From Lineus longissimus (taxonomy: Eukaryota > Nemertea > Pilidiophora > Heteronemertea > Lineidae): a stretch of DNA of 64,000 nucleotides. The stretch is taken from assembly GCF_910592395.1 (NCBI RefSeq), contig NC_088310.1:12469501-12533500 (forward strand). Direction: 5' to 3'. Below the pieces are notes generated by a model. It ran no database searches and was not told the DNA's origin. It worked only from the letters and a program-made list of their open reading frames with translations. Both the position numbers and the translations under genes were made by a program. Of the stretch, positions 22,200-33,469 are shown piece after piece; the stretch's first letter is position 1, and every line of letters starts with the position of its first letter.

Positions 22200-22893
22200 A
22201 GAGTCATGCATGTACAACAATGACCTAAGAAATTACTATAAAGAATAACCTTTATTAACTACGAACATAACTAATAACTAATTACAGTCACAGCTTGGAC
22301 AATACATTGTACAAGGAAGAACCATGATGCATACTTAGTCTTGACAACAAGACATGGTATAAAGTCCGGCGAAAGAAATTGCCGCTACTTCATGTACATG
22401 ATAGTATAAGGCCTGCTATTAGTAGAGGCAATCCCTCTATCGGGACCCTACATTACAGCCTATTTCACACTACAATCGAAGGGAAGATCCATGAAGGATA
22501 GATCACTAGCCATTTCACAAGGAAATGGCACTCCTATTTTTGGACATTTCACACAGAATACACAACACGGATTCTGCATGCGCATGAACCTTCAAAGACT
22601 GGCATATCTAAAAACACTCACTTTGCCAAAAATGGGACAATTACGCATGACAAAGAACGAGTGATTTGAGGCAGCGCTGGGAAAAGTCATTTTTAGTTTT
22701 TTAGTCAACCACTCATCAAATGGACTATAGTGGCATTGCACTTACATGTAGTGTGCAATCAGGGACTTATTACAACTCCCTGGTGCAATGCTTCCCTGGT
22801 CAAACAATTGAACTGCCTGCGCGCCACGCCCACTAACAAAAAAGGTTACTGTCTTAGCTTGGACATGAAAGTAGGCCTAACAGTGTACATGTA
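22200..22893. other. Non-coding stretch
   Basis: I see no supportable gene, only short unrelated frames, between the AACCCAT-rich region and the mariner-like MITE. Confidence 0.4.
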
Positions 22894-23221
22894 CAGTCTC
22901 GGTCAAAAGCAAATGAACTCCAGTAAATCCTTTGCTACTCTTAAAGTATGCACTGATTAGAAAATTTAGAATAATTTTTCCGCTAAAAATTTTATAGCTA
23001 ATCATTGATAAATATGAAAGCCATTCAAAAGAAAAAATACAAGATCTATTTTTATTCATTTTCATATTTTCAAATTGTGATTTGTGATATCAACAATTTT
23101 CTTGTTGCCTGGACAGTTCAGTAATATGTTGGTACATAACATATTTAGATTTCAGCTATAATCAATGCATATTTGAATAGTGAAAGATTTACAGGTGTTC
23201 ATTTCCTTTTGACCGAGAGTG
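22894..23221. mobile_element. Tc1/mariner-type MITE, 328 bp
   Basis: The left end CAGTCTCGGTCAAAAGCAAA is matched by the reversed right end CACTCTCGGTCAAAAGGAAA. Similarity extends about 45 bp with mismatches, and TA flanks both ends (22892-22893 and 23222-23223). The interior is AT-rich and has no coding capacity. Confidence 0.78.
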
Positions 23222-23223
23222 TA

Positions 23224-23980
23224 CATTGCACTACACCAAAATCATGAATAACATCTAAATGAAAACAATAAAATTGAACATAACAATTTACCAGCAGCTG
23301 GGGCACTCCCTGCTTTTTTCTACAACCATGCTGACAGCCAGACCAGTACATTTTAAATCAGTACTGCTTCAAACATTTCAATTCCAGAATATTACAACCT
23401 TCAAAAAATTAAGACAGGCTAGAGACGACCAGCTTATGGCATACACAGACAGAGCCCAGGAGTTAGATGAAAGCCATGGAGGCCATTGGCCACTGTGCCT
23501 TCCTCATTTGCCTTGGTGCCTCCCCAGGCCAGTATAGTTTCTTTCATGTTATTCATTCATCAAGGCCACTCTACTCATAGTCAAACTAATTACATGTAGG
23601 TTTTATGTCATCAAGAAATGAAACCAGGTGCATTTATCTAGGGACTTTATAAATTACACTTGTGTCTCAGGTTGGAAAGTAGAACATTTAAAAAATGGCC
23701 AGGTTTTGGGCAGCATTAAAATTGAGCGAAACACAACCCCATCCATAAACATGATAACACTACAGTCTCAGCATATAGTGTGAGAAACAAAACACACTTG
23801 AATACTGTACCAAAATCGTTATAAAGTATGAAATAACAATTTCATAACATAACAAATTACAGTTACTGCTTGATTTGAACACAGTTTATTGACAGCGATG
23901 CCAATACACTCAGTACTGCTTTAAACATTTCTAAAATACATGTATAACTGTAAAAATTAGAACAGACAAATAATAAAGAA
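23224..23980. other. Non-coding stretch
   Basis: AT-rich sequence with no supportable gene. It ends in two copies of TTAGAACAGAC (23957 and 23981) that precede the nested DIRS complex. Confidence 0.4.
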
Positions 23981-24001
23981 TTAGAACAGACGGACAAGAA
24001 A

Positions 24002-24270
24002 ATTGGAAAGTTAGACGAGCTTACCTGTAAGTGAAGTCTGACTTGAATCTTATGAATTTCCCAATTCCTTTCCTAGAGCGCTAACATGAGATACTGACGT
24101 CATACTGCTGAACTCATCCTTGAAAGCTCCTTTTTTGTTGCCATGAACAAAGCCTCAATAAGAACAGGGGAGGGAGGGAACGGGCATGTTAGCGCTCTTG
24201 GAAAGGAATTGGGAAATTCATAAGATTCAAGTCAGACTTCACTTACAGGTAAACTCGTCTAACTTTCCAA
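24002..24270. mobile_element. Fold-back element related to DIRS termini
   Basis: The inverted arms 24002-24087 and 24184-24270 carry AATCTTATGAATTTCCCAA and AGAGCGCTAACATGAGA. These resemble the terminal repeat of the adjacent DIRS-like element (AATCTTATTTCATTTCCCAA, AGAGCGCTCCCATGAGA). TGACGTCA lies at 24095-24102. The element looks like a DIRS copy from which nearly all internal sequence has been deleted. Its right arm touches the DIRS-like left terminus. Confidence 0.68.
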
Positions 24271-24504
24271 TCTTATTTCATTTCCCAATTCCCCAAGAGC
24301 ACTCCCATGAGACTTCAGAGCCCATGGCTCAACAAAAAAGGAAAAACACAATTATATCAAACCAAATCAACTTTATTCAGTTTTATTCCAACTAATTCTC
24401 AATGTGCAACACCGTCTCCTGAAATGTGCCTTTACCATTTTGATTCTTTATAGGCTTGTTATAGTATTTAGTAAAAGTGCTAACTCTGGACCAGCCACCA
24501 GCTG

Positions 24505-24930
24505 CTAGTATATCTTGCAACTTGGCCCCCCCCCTCTTTTTGCCTTGCTGGAGGAGGCTGCACGGATGCTGCCTGGTTTAAATTCTGCTATGTCAACACC
24601 AGCTTCTTGTAATACTACTTTCACCCATCTTGAACAAGTGTCTGTTGTTGCTGCTTTAAATGGTTTCTTAAGAGTTAATAGTAACTGCTTAACGGTCCCT
24701 CTCCTAGGGAGAGTACATTGCAAATACTCTGTAAGGTACTTATGAACACAAAGCCGCCTATTCGCTGGGAAGGCTTTAAGAGTCAGAATATCTGGCTTAT
24801 AGTTGGATCTGCCCTGCTTCAAGTCAGTGAGAGAAACAGTGAATTTATAGGCGTTAGCGGACACCTCCATCCGATCTGTGTGCAATGCTTTCAGTATTTG
24901 TGGCCTCTGGCCAGTTTCAAGCAATATCAA
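24505..24930 (-). pseudogene. C-terminal half of a DIRS1-type tyrosine recombinase
   Basis: The frame begins within the motif LLETGQRPQILKAL, so the N-terminal half is missing. It contains PANRRLCVHKYLTEYL, SRWVKVVLQEAGVDI and FKPGSIRAASSSKAK. The last is the DIRS catalytic block, usually FKPHSTRAASTSKA, with the expected His replaced by Gly and Thr by Ile. The recombinase would therefore be inactive. It is the natural continuation of the N-terminal half at 33023-33469. Confidence 0.72.
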
Positions 24931-26670
24931 ACAATATCGGGGCAGGTTTAGACGCTATTACTGTCGCAACCGCATTCTGTTGCGCGATGGTTGTCAGTAC
25001 GCGTGACAAAAGCCGAAATGGCGGATTTACGAAGTTGTTGTGGAGTACCCAATCGGTCTGTGCTAACACGTCGATCCCCGCGGTCCATGGATCTGTGTAC
25101 AGGCTGTTGTAAGGTAACAACTGGTGGTTTAGAAACGACGCGAAACGGTCGATTGTGTGCCGGCCCCACACCTGATCGAGGTAACGGAACAACGCGGGAT
25201 GTAGTTTCCACTCGTACTGTGGTGCCAGTCTTGACAACCAATCTGCCTCGATATTGAGCCGTCCGGCTAAATACTTCGCTGAAATGTAGTCTCGTTGTCT
25301 ATTGCAAATCGCCATATAGCTATAGCTATGTTGGTCAACTCCGCGCTTGGACCACCCTGTAGATTGATGTACGCTGCCGCGGACACATTGTCCGTCAGGA
25401 CCTGCAGCGTCTTTCGGTTCAGTAGTCGCGCAAAGCTTTTCAGTCCCAGGTAAATTGCCATCAATTCCCTGTAGTTCGATGATTTCTGGCTTCTCTCTGC
25501 ATCCCATAGGCCCTGAGCGCGCTGTCCCTGACACGTGGCACCCCAACCTATTGAAGACGCATCGGTAGTCATTTGCGTATCTATGGCGCGGTTGTGCACA
25601 GCCCGGCCATTCCAAGTATCTAGCGCCGCGTGCCACCACTCCAAATCTCGGCGTGTCCCGACGTCCAAAAGTAATCTGTCCTGCCATGACATCCGGGTTT
25701 TCAGTAACCGGTAGATATTTCGCAACAGTAATTTGGCGGGAATAATGGCTTTCGCCATAGACACACATTTACCGGCGATCCGCGCGAGCGCTCTTGCTGT
25801 CACTACGCCCTGTGCGAGGGCCCTAGTAATATCACGCCTAACGCTGGTTATACGTGCTCTAGGAATTTTAACCCACACTTTACCGTCCGAATTGAGGGTG
25901 GATATCACATACCCTAGAAAATCTCTAGAGGGGTCTGGTTCTAAGAACGACTTCTCAACATTTATACACCAACCTAAATCATACAACAACTGTACCAAAA
26001 TATATCTGTGTTCACAAATGACACGTGGGGTTGCACTCAAAATATAGTCATCAACATAAACCACAAGCTTGCACCCTAAACTCCTGAGGAAGGTGACAAC
26101 TGGCCTTAGAATCTTGTTAAAAACATATGGGCTCGCACTAAGCCCGAAAGGTAGCACACAACACGTGTAAAAATGACCTTTCCACTCAATACCTAAAAAA
26201 CTCTGACTGCTCTCTGCAATAGGCACGTGGTGAAAACCAGATTTGATATCAATAGTGACCAGGTGATCTCCTGGCTCGACCTGTTTTAACACTGCATTAA
26301 TGTCCTCATGAACAAAGGAGGGCGCTTCTACGCGTCCATTCAAGTCTCTCAGATCAACAATAAGTCTAAATTTACCCCCTTTCTTGGGTACCACATTCAA
26401 TGGAGACACACCAAGAGGCTTACTCTCACAATGTTTAAGAGCCCCTGATTTCAACAGTTCGCTGATCTCTTTATCAATAAACAGGGCCTCTCGAGCTGAG
26501 AAATGTTTATTTCGAAAATGAAACGGCTCCGGTTCGGACCGAAAAGGAATGCGCACACCGTAAGTAATCCAGTCAAGTGCAGTCTCAGGTGCACCAATAT
26601 CTCTCCAAGCGGAGAGACCTTCACGAATACTGCCAGCTGCAAACCGTCGAAACTTGTGCTGACACTTCAC
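24931..26670 (-). pseudogene. RT-RNase H of a second DIRS-type element, frameshifted and 3'-truncated
   Basis: RT landmarks are PKKGGKFRLIVDLRDLNG, VTIDIKSGFHHVPI, LPFGLSASPYVFNK and the YVDD active site in VVYVDDYIL. RNase H follows with MTTDASSIGWGA, SSNYRELMAIY and VLTDNVSAAAYIN. A one-base frameshift near 25290 moves the frame into SAKYLAGRLNIEADWLSR and the C-terminal region (HTIDRFASFLN...NNFVNPPF). Coding stops at 24931, where recombinase sequence of another type begins, so the recombinase of this element is missing. It differs in RT and RNase H wording from the element at 33-37 kb. Confidence 0.78.
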
Positions 26671-26687
26671 ACCACACAGGGTCAGAA

Positions 26688-27562
26688 CTACTGTGGCTCA
26701 TTGCGTCGGTTCGTAGGAAACGACTGGTTACCACCAAAGGAGTTGTAGCCACTTCTGTTGCCACCAAAGGAATTGTAGCCACTGTCCTGCGAATAGCTAT
26801 GGTAGTATTGTCCGCCTCTACCTCCTCTGAAGCCACCACGACCTCTTCCACTATATTGATGACCTGCCCACGAGCCACATTGGGCGTAGCTGCCTTGTTG
26901 CGATCTGGTTTGAATAGCTGCTATTTCAGCTGCATTACGAAGGTTAGTCAACGATGTGCCTGAAAACGTAGTAGTGTTTTTCTCCAGTGTCTTGAAAAAT
27001 TTCGAGGTATTATCGTCAAAGGTGCTCTTCACAACAAGACCGGCGTACTCGCCTTGTAGGAAATTTATCTGGGCCGACAAGATCAGAAATAACTGTTGTA
27101 AGTCCTCTTCAGACAACTTCACATGGTCGCTTACAGCGCCATCTTGCGTATGCGTACTGAACCACTTCAATGCAGTTTCTGTGCATCGAGCGCTCTTGCT
27201 CAAAATATTGATCGCCGTCTGTGCCTCGGCTTTGATGCCTTGCTTTGAATCGAACACTTTAAGCTCGTTCGGCAACTTAACTTTCACCAAAGAGTCCTTA
27301 AGCATCTCAAAGTCCCTCTGCAGGTCGGCTGCACTGCCGGCGTTATTCGTGCCAGTCGCAGTGGGACCAACACTGTGTGCATGCACTGTATGTGTATTAT
27401 TGCTCGGCCGTCGCGGATCTAGGCCGTGGCCGCCGACAAACTCATCAAAATACTTGGGCTCCGAACGTCGGGCCTCTATACCATCGAGTCTCGTAGATAA
27501 CTCTGAATGTCCTCTACTCAAACCTGATACTGTTGCCAGTACTCTGTCCGGCTTTTCGAATA
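26688..27562 (-). pseudogene. Gag-like protein of the second DIRS-type element, 5'-truncated
   Basis: The open frame starts inside the TTTTTAGCTCAGCTGA repeat that cuts it at about 27563, so the native N-terminus is lost. It has a predicted helical, moderately charged body and a C-terminal Gly/Arg/Tyr-rich tail with repeated GYNSFGGN units, typical of DIRS Gag proteins. It ends 17 bases before the RT frame. Confidence 0.65.
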
Positions 27563-28073
27563 TTTTTAGCTCAGCTGACAAAGTCAGCGGAGCTAGTCAA
27601 ATAGCTATTCAATTGGTGTCCGTCCTTCCATCCATCCAGCCATCTGTAGACAAAGTTGGGCATTTTGTAATCATACAACCGAGGCACTTCAAATCTAGTC
27701 TTGCTTATAAACACCGCAGAAAATGTTGCTTACGGAAAAAATTTTGGGCGATTCGACTCAAATTCAGCTCCCCAGGGGGCAAAATGCGTAAATGAAAAAA
27801 CAATTTTTGGACGCTCTATTCCAGCAGATAAAAGCTTGAAATAAACTTGAAAAGGTCTTCATGATACAGAAGTTTTGATATAAAATAGATTAGTGTCGAT
27901 TTATGTCACCAGTTGGCGGTAGTGAGCAAAACTGTTGTTTGACCCCGGATGACCCCGCTTTAAATTTCCCGCCGAGATTACCTGGAGAACTATCATCAAG
28001 AAAATGGCGGCGACCTTTTTAGCTCAGCTGACAAGCTGAGCTATTCATATGAGTAAATGGTAGAATGAATGTC

Positions 28074-28074
28074 C

Positions 28075-28110
<36 letters not shown>
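28074..28110. repeat. (TCTG)n microsatellite
   Basis: About nine uninterrupted TCTG units, then TCCG. Confidence 0.9.
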
Positions 28111-28113
<3 letters not shown>

Positions 28114-29456
28114 CGTTAAACAGGCACGTTTCAAAACTATGGTGGATAGGCGATAGATTTTCCCTCTGAGGCATTGAGACCCTTCAGGACTCCTGAATAG
28201 ACCAAATGTGGGTCCGGCAGGATGAGCGGTTTGGCCACTAGGTGGCACCGAGCGAAATTTTCCAAAAACTTTGCCAGCAGCTGATTTCTCCTAATTCTTC
28301 AAGTTGGGGATCATGAATCAAATCTAATCTTATAGAGCAAAGCTTTCTCTTTCATTATCAATAGGCGTGGTTCATGAATTTCTCACCAGGTGGTGTTACT
28401 GGCGCAATTTAGTGAGCACCCCCCAAGAAGAGCATTTTAAATTTCGCGCGAGTTATCCCATGCGCAGCGAACGTCACGTCTCGGAGTCTGCGCAGTTCAG
28501 ACGTAAGGAGACCATGCTATGGAATAGATCGCGTTCTGTCAATTCGGAGGTAAGTTCTCATTAAATCCACAATTTCACAGGCGATAATATTTGGCTGCTT
28601 GTGTTATTGCATGTTGATGACATTAGGGAAGGCTTGGATTGTTTAATTGGATGTGATTAATTTGAAATAGTTCGTCGACGATCGTTGAAAAACGATCTGC
28701 GAAATGCAGCTTGGTCTGAGAAACGATGTCAAAGTCCGGCTATAAATCATTGATTACTCAACAAATAACTCTTGTCACATAGCAGAACTAATGTGAATAA
28801 ACAAGACAATAATAAACATCGTTCTGATATCATCGGGTAAGGTTGCCAATGTACATAAACAGTGTAATTGAGGATCCACTCCGGCGATTTGAAATGTCAA
28901 CAAACAGTAAATGCGATAGCTGATACACACTGACACATGCACACTGTACATAGCGCAATGCTTCAAACGGGGCCGATTCATCACTCTTATCACAATGTAT
29001 TCTCAATGAACTTCCTTGATCATTCGGCCCTAGCGCCTTATCAGTTGTTGTTGGCCTTGTATTTGATATAACACTTGGCTAGCTTAGCTATCTATCAAAA
29101 TTAAAATGTTATCTCCTCATCATGTTTTGCAGGAATGATCTGCACTACTGCAGCTGCATTTGAACATATTTGGTGACCACATCACAGATGACCCAAGAGA
29201 GAGGATCAAGCTATGACTTTGCACATCCCATCGACTTCGGTGTTCACCAGTGCAATCATCAGAAGAGCCATTCAATTTTAGTATTCAAGTATTTCATTCT
29301 GTAATACTTACCTCAAAATTGACTAAATAAAGAAAACCGCATGTGGCAGTTGGTTAAAAAAATCAAGTCTATCTGTTTAAAGTTTTTACTTGCTATCAAC
29401 ATTTCAATGGTGGCATTCTGCTAAGGTTTGTAAGAGTTTCACTTGACTTAAGCAGG

Positions 29457-30195
29457 GTGTACACTAGTAAAATATTAGCAACATTTTTACAACAATTTTG
29501 CAACAAGCCCTTCAAGGCCCTGTGTACACTAGCAACAAAATTGCAACAAATTAGCAACATTTTTACAACATGTTGGTAAATTGTTGCAAACTTTTTAGTG
29601 GGAACAAAGGGAAATAGGTATTTTGGAGGGAAAATGGATGATTCCAAGGAGAGAAGATGTGTTTTGAGTGCTTCTGCAGCAATTTTAGCTGTCATTGTTG
29701 AGAGACGGAAGAGGCGGCGAAATAACCAAAGAGAATATGGACCAGGCCCTGGATCAAAATGAGGGTGGATCATGGGGCATACCACTGCCTGTTAAAGGAG
29801 TTGCGGCTGACTGACAAGCCGTCATACAAAAACTTCCTGCGAATGGATAAAACTTCTAGAAAAGGTTTCATCACCCTACGAAGCAAGACACTCACTTGAG
29901 AGTTGCTATACCTGCTTCTTGTTCAAGTCACATGACTTCAGGTAGATCACATGACGCAAATCCTATTTCTGATTGGCTGAAGAGTTTGCAACATTTTTAC
30001 AACATGCAACAAAGAATTGCATTGCATTTAATTTGCAACAATTTTACAACAATTTTACAACAATTTTACAACAATTTACAACATGTTGTAAATGTAAGAC
30101 GCGTTTTGCTCTGTACACACTACGCAACATTTTTGCAACATTTGTTGCAACTGGAAATGTTGTAGAAATGTTGCTAATATTTTACTAGTGTACAC
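29457..30195 (+). mobile_element. Internally deleted PIF/Harbinger-like element, 739 bp
   Basis: Inverted ends GTGTACACTAGTAAAATATT match for 38 bp with one mismatch, and AGG flanks both sides. Inside, plus-strand coding from about 29635 gives a basic start (RRKRRRNNQR). After a frameshift it continues as VDHGAYHCLLKELRLTD and KNFLRMDKT, the usual N-terminus of a Harbinger transposase. The catalytic part is gone. The interior is packed with CAACATTTTTACAACA-type short repeats. Confidence 0.75.
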
Positions 30196-30811
30196 AGGCC
30201 TTTAGGCAATAATAGAGTTGGGTAGGGCATTTTGTTAATGTTACCCTTTTAGTTAGGGAAACTGGTGCCTTCTGCATTAGGTGGACCCTACTTGCTCATC
30301 TGTCAGACCGGCCTCACACGTCGGCAGTAGAGTTTAAGGTCCAGTCTGCGAGATTTACCCATTTCTACCCAGCCAAAAGCGGGTGATTGGGCTAGTCTCT
30401 CCATGTGATTCAATTCGCATGGATTCTTGTGTCCTGTGCTGAAAGGCTCCCTCCACAAGGGCAGACTACATCCGGTGGCACTAAAGTATGGAAGAAAGAC
30501 AGAAGACGACCAATTTGCGAAAAGGATCATCATCATCATCATCATGGTAACAGCTGAGGATGAATCATGTTGCTGTGTGTAGAATTGATGGTCCAATATA
30601 GGTTAGGTTATCTGTTTGCGCACACATTGCAAGGGTGGAGCTTGCTTGAAGTAGATTGCGCCAGTCTACCGTAATTCACTGTTACACATCCAGTAGCTAA
30701 TATCCTCAGGCTTTGAGTCCTTAGTTTAGTAGAGTTTGACGAGTAATGTAATATATACGAACAACGCGGCAACAACTCAGCTGAGCGCCAGGCCCTTGGG
30801 CCTCTTGTTAT

Positions 30812-32966
30812 TTCTACCGGAGCGATGATTTGTAAGTGACAAATTTTCTTATTTAAGCCTTTACGGAAATGTATTTTGGTACGAAACTTCACACGTTTAT
30901 AGAAAAGATCAACGAGAATGCGTTCAAATGCCCTCATAACGATGAGTTCAACGGAATTTGGTCAAAACAACCTACGAATGGAGTCAACTTTCTTTGCGAA
31001 ATTGAAGCGACGACCTCATTATTTATCGTAATTTATGCAGATCTGAGTCCAGCTGATTGGTGATGTTCTGATTTGTGTTCAAACTATTGGAAACTTCGGA
31101 AATTAGTTCTATTAATTCTACTATTCTGCAGGAGTATATTATAGCCATTGATGTTGACAGCTAAAAGCACGAAAACTTTGTTGTTGATCGTCGGGGCGGA
31201 TTGATATGTGGTTGTGCGTCCAAGGAGATTAGGTCATTCAGTTAGTTTGAGAAAGATCATGATCATAAAGATGCGTGTTGTGTTATCATATCCGGAAAAT
31301 AAGTTGAAGTTATTATTAGTACTACGATTCTTACATGAGTAAAAAGTAGACGTTTTAAGCAACACAATAATGTTACTCCCGTAAAAAAACTGTCAATTCT
31401 CCTTACCACAGAAGCCAAGCCATTGCTGTTATAGTGTTAAGTTATGCAGGGGCTTAATCAATTACCTGCACTCCCTGTGGGGTGAATAACATTACCTTTT
31501 GAAAGCTGGCTGTAGGGGGATGATTGGAACAGCCGGTATACCTGCTGACCTGCTGAACCCAGGTTAATGTTATTTTCAATCCACGATTGCAGGTCACCTG
31601 ATTTTCTAGATTTCGCGGGAAATGAAATTGTAAACAAACGCATGTGTGCCTTGCATGTGTGCTGTTCAAATGTAAACAAAAATGTATTTTTGGCACTTTT
31701 GGTTGCTGGACTTGGGTTTTCCCGCAGTTAGGAGCTGGGGTCAAATTGGTGGTCAATTGTTTATGGGTGCTGTTTTAGTCAGAGGTAGCCCTTGATTATG
31801 AAATGAAGGGATTTTCAAATTAAGGTGACCATGGTCTTTTTATGTGCTCACCACAGCTTTCATTTTCAATACTTGATGGATATGAAGAGGCGTGCGGAAC
31901 CTGACATGGCCTTACCAAGGAGCTCCTCATTGTGCTGAACTTCTAGCTTGCCTGTCGACTAAGTCCCTTTTTGACCGAGACATTGCTACATGTAGGAGGA
32001 GCACGCATTTAAAATTTATAGTAGTGATAGTACAGTTGGTTCGAGCCATTTGGAAGCCGACATGTGAAGGCCTATCTGGGTTCTCCTTCTTCTCCATATA
32101 AAAAGGGGCATATTGCTGACTAAGGAACAAGGCATATTGACATTGCCTCATCATCTCTATCGGACCAATTGATATACTTTTATATGCACGCATACATCAC
32201 GCCATTTCAGGGTCTGAGTCTGTGGACAATTGGTTTGATTAATTTGTCTCTTCGATATTCCTCCTTTATTGCATTAGATTTTCATCGCAATTCAATCTAT
32301 TCAAGATGTAGCCAATTTGAACCTGTCTGCGCCAAGGATAGATCGACTCACTAGGGATACGCAGTAGAGCACAATGTCATGACCCTTTGTATTGTAAATG
32401 CCAACCACCTGCAGGACAGGTCAATTTCTCTCAATAAAATTAATTTTGTTGACTCCTGTAACCTTACCTTATTAAAAAAAAGACAGTGGTGTTAGTCCCA
32501 AACTGGTCATTTCTATTTATTTTGACCTCTGTTAAATCAGGATACCTCTCAATTACAGACAGCATTTTGTATCCTTGTGCTGTACAACCCAGCCTGGACA
32601 TACCACAGTTGTCCATGGAGAAGTCTCATCCTCTCTGACACTTCTTTTCTGTAAAGCTACCGATACAACATACTGCACTAGGGATATCTTCCGTTGCCTC
32701 CTGTAATATTTACATACCATGGCTGATTAGTTCAATCATATTTCATCCAGCTGGCAGCTCTGCATTGGAAATTTTAGTGGTATAACGTGTTCTCTTGACC
32801 TTCAAACAGTAGTATAAAGCCGATATTTACTACTTTACACCCTCAGTCCTATGTTATTAGGTCATCCAGCTGAGCGCCAGGCCCTTGGGCCTCTTGTTTC
32901 AATTTCATCGCCCATCGTGCGAATGACCTTTGTCCGTGAATGTGCACATGGCAAAGACGCATCACA
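30812..32966. other. Non-coding stretch, remainder of the outer repeat
   Basis: No supportable gene. A polyadenylation-like AATAAA occurs near 32435. The end wording CAGCTGAGCGCCAGGCCC recurs at about 32868. Confidence 0.4.
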
Positions 32967-32996
32967 CGCGTATGGATATACTAATATCCATACGCG
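32967..32996. repeat. 13-bp-stem hairpin
   Basis: CGCGTATGGATAT and its perfect inverse are separated by four bases. It lies between the outer repeat and the broken recombinase, close to the inferred insertion border. Confidence 0.8.
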
Positions 32997-33022
32997 GCCC
33001 TAGGGGGCACCACCTTATGGAA

Positions 33023-33469
33023 TCATTTCGTGTGACTGCAAACGTCTGGGTCCCAGATGCTAACGTAGCGTGGCTGTGGTGGGTTCTCATTAAACACCCC
33101 TTTCATGAAAGCTTTCACATCAGGGTGGGAACCAAACTGGATCCCAGAGTCCAAGACTATACAAGTACTCAAGGCACTACGGGCTGTATTAACAACACTG
33201 TAACCTTTGCCAGAGTCCTTAAGATTCTGCAGAAACTCTATGCCGTCATATACATTTGCCAGATGGGGACTTTTGTCCCTCTCGAAACAACGTTTTTCCC
33301 ATAGTTTGAAGTATGTACTATACAGTTTTCTTGTGGACATTCTTTTGGAACTGGCCATCGTCTCTGCAACTCTCTGAGAAAATCCTCTGTTTTTGAAGGT
33401 GCGGATGAGATAGCAACCGCCATCAGGCGTAGTTGCCCCCTCAGGGGATGTTTGTTCTGTGGTCTGCAA
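33023..33469 (-). pseudogene. N-terminal half of the DIRS1-like tyrosine recombinase
   Basis: The frame overlaps the end of the RT-RNase H frame in another phase, as is common in DIRS elements. It contains the helical core-binding domain (YSTYFKLWEKRCFERDKSP...ALSTCI...FMKGVFNENPPQPRY) and reaches SIWDPDV, where the DIRS core-binding domain meets the catalytic domain. It then runs into foreign sequence (CSHTK, stop). The catalytic domain is absent here. A matching C-terminal half lies at 24505-24930. Confidence 0.75.

Larger units (their letters stand above)
28015..30811. mobile_element. Inner TTTAGCTCAGCTG-type repeat
   Basis: It starts TTTTTAGCTCAGCTGACAAG and contains a (TCTG)n microsatellite at 28074-28110. 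It ends CAGCTGAGCGCCAGGCCCTTGGGCCTCTTGTT-like near 30811. A GTAAGT donor at about 28551 and an AATAAA at about 29325 could belong to a non-coding transcript, but nothing codes. An (ATC)n tract lies at 30528-30546. Confidence 0.5.
27563..32898. mobile_element. Outer TTTAGCTCAGCTG-type repeat, split by a nested copy
   Basis: It begins ATTTTTAGCTCAGCTGACA near 27563 and appears to end in CAGGCCCTTGGGCCTCTTGTT at about 32898. The same start and end wording occurs at 28017 and about 30810, which is best read as one copy inserted in another. There are no transposition genes. Similar ends are known to me from dispersed repeats of marine invertebrates. Boundaries are approximate and no target duplication was identified. 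Confidence 0.5.

Noticed and set aside
24917-25768. Continuous frame across the RNase H end as a complete protein
   Set aside because: The frame is entered by a frameshift near 25290 and ends at the junction with an unrelated recombinase fragment.
26956-27795. Plus-strand 279-codon open frame
   Set aside because: It is antisense to the Gag-like gene of the second DIRS-type element, and its composition follows from that gene.
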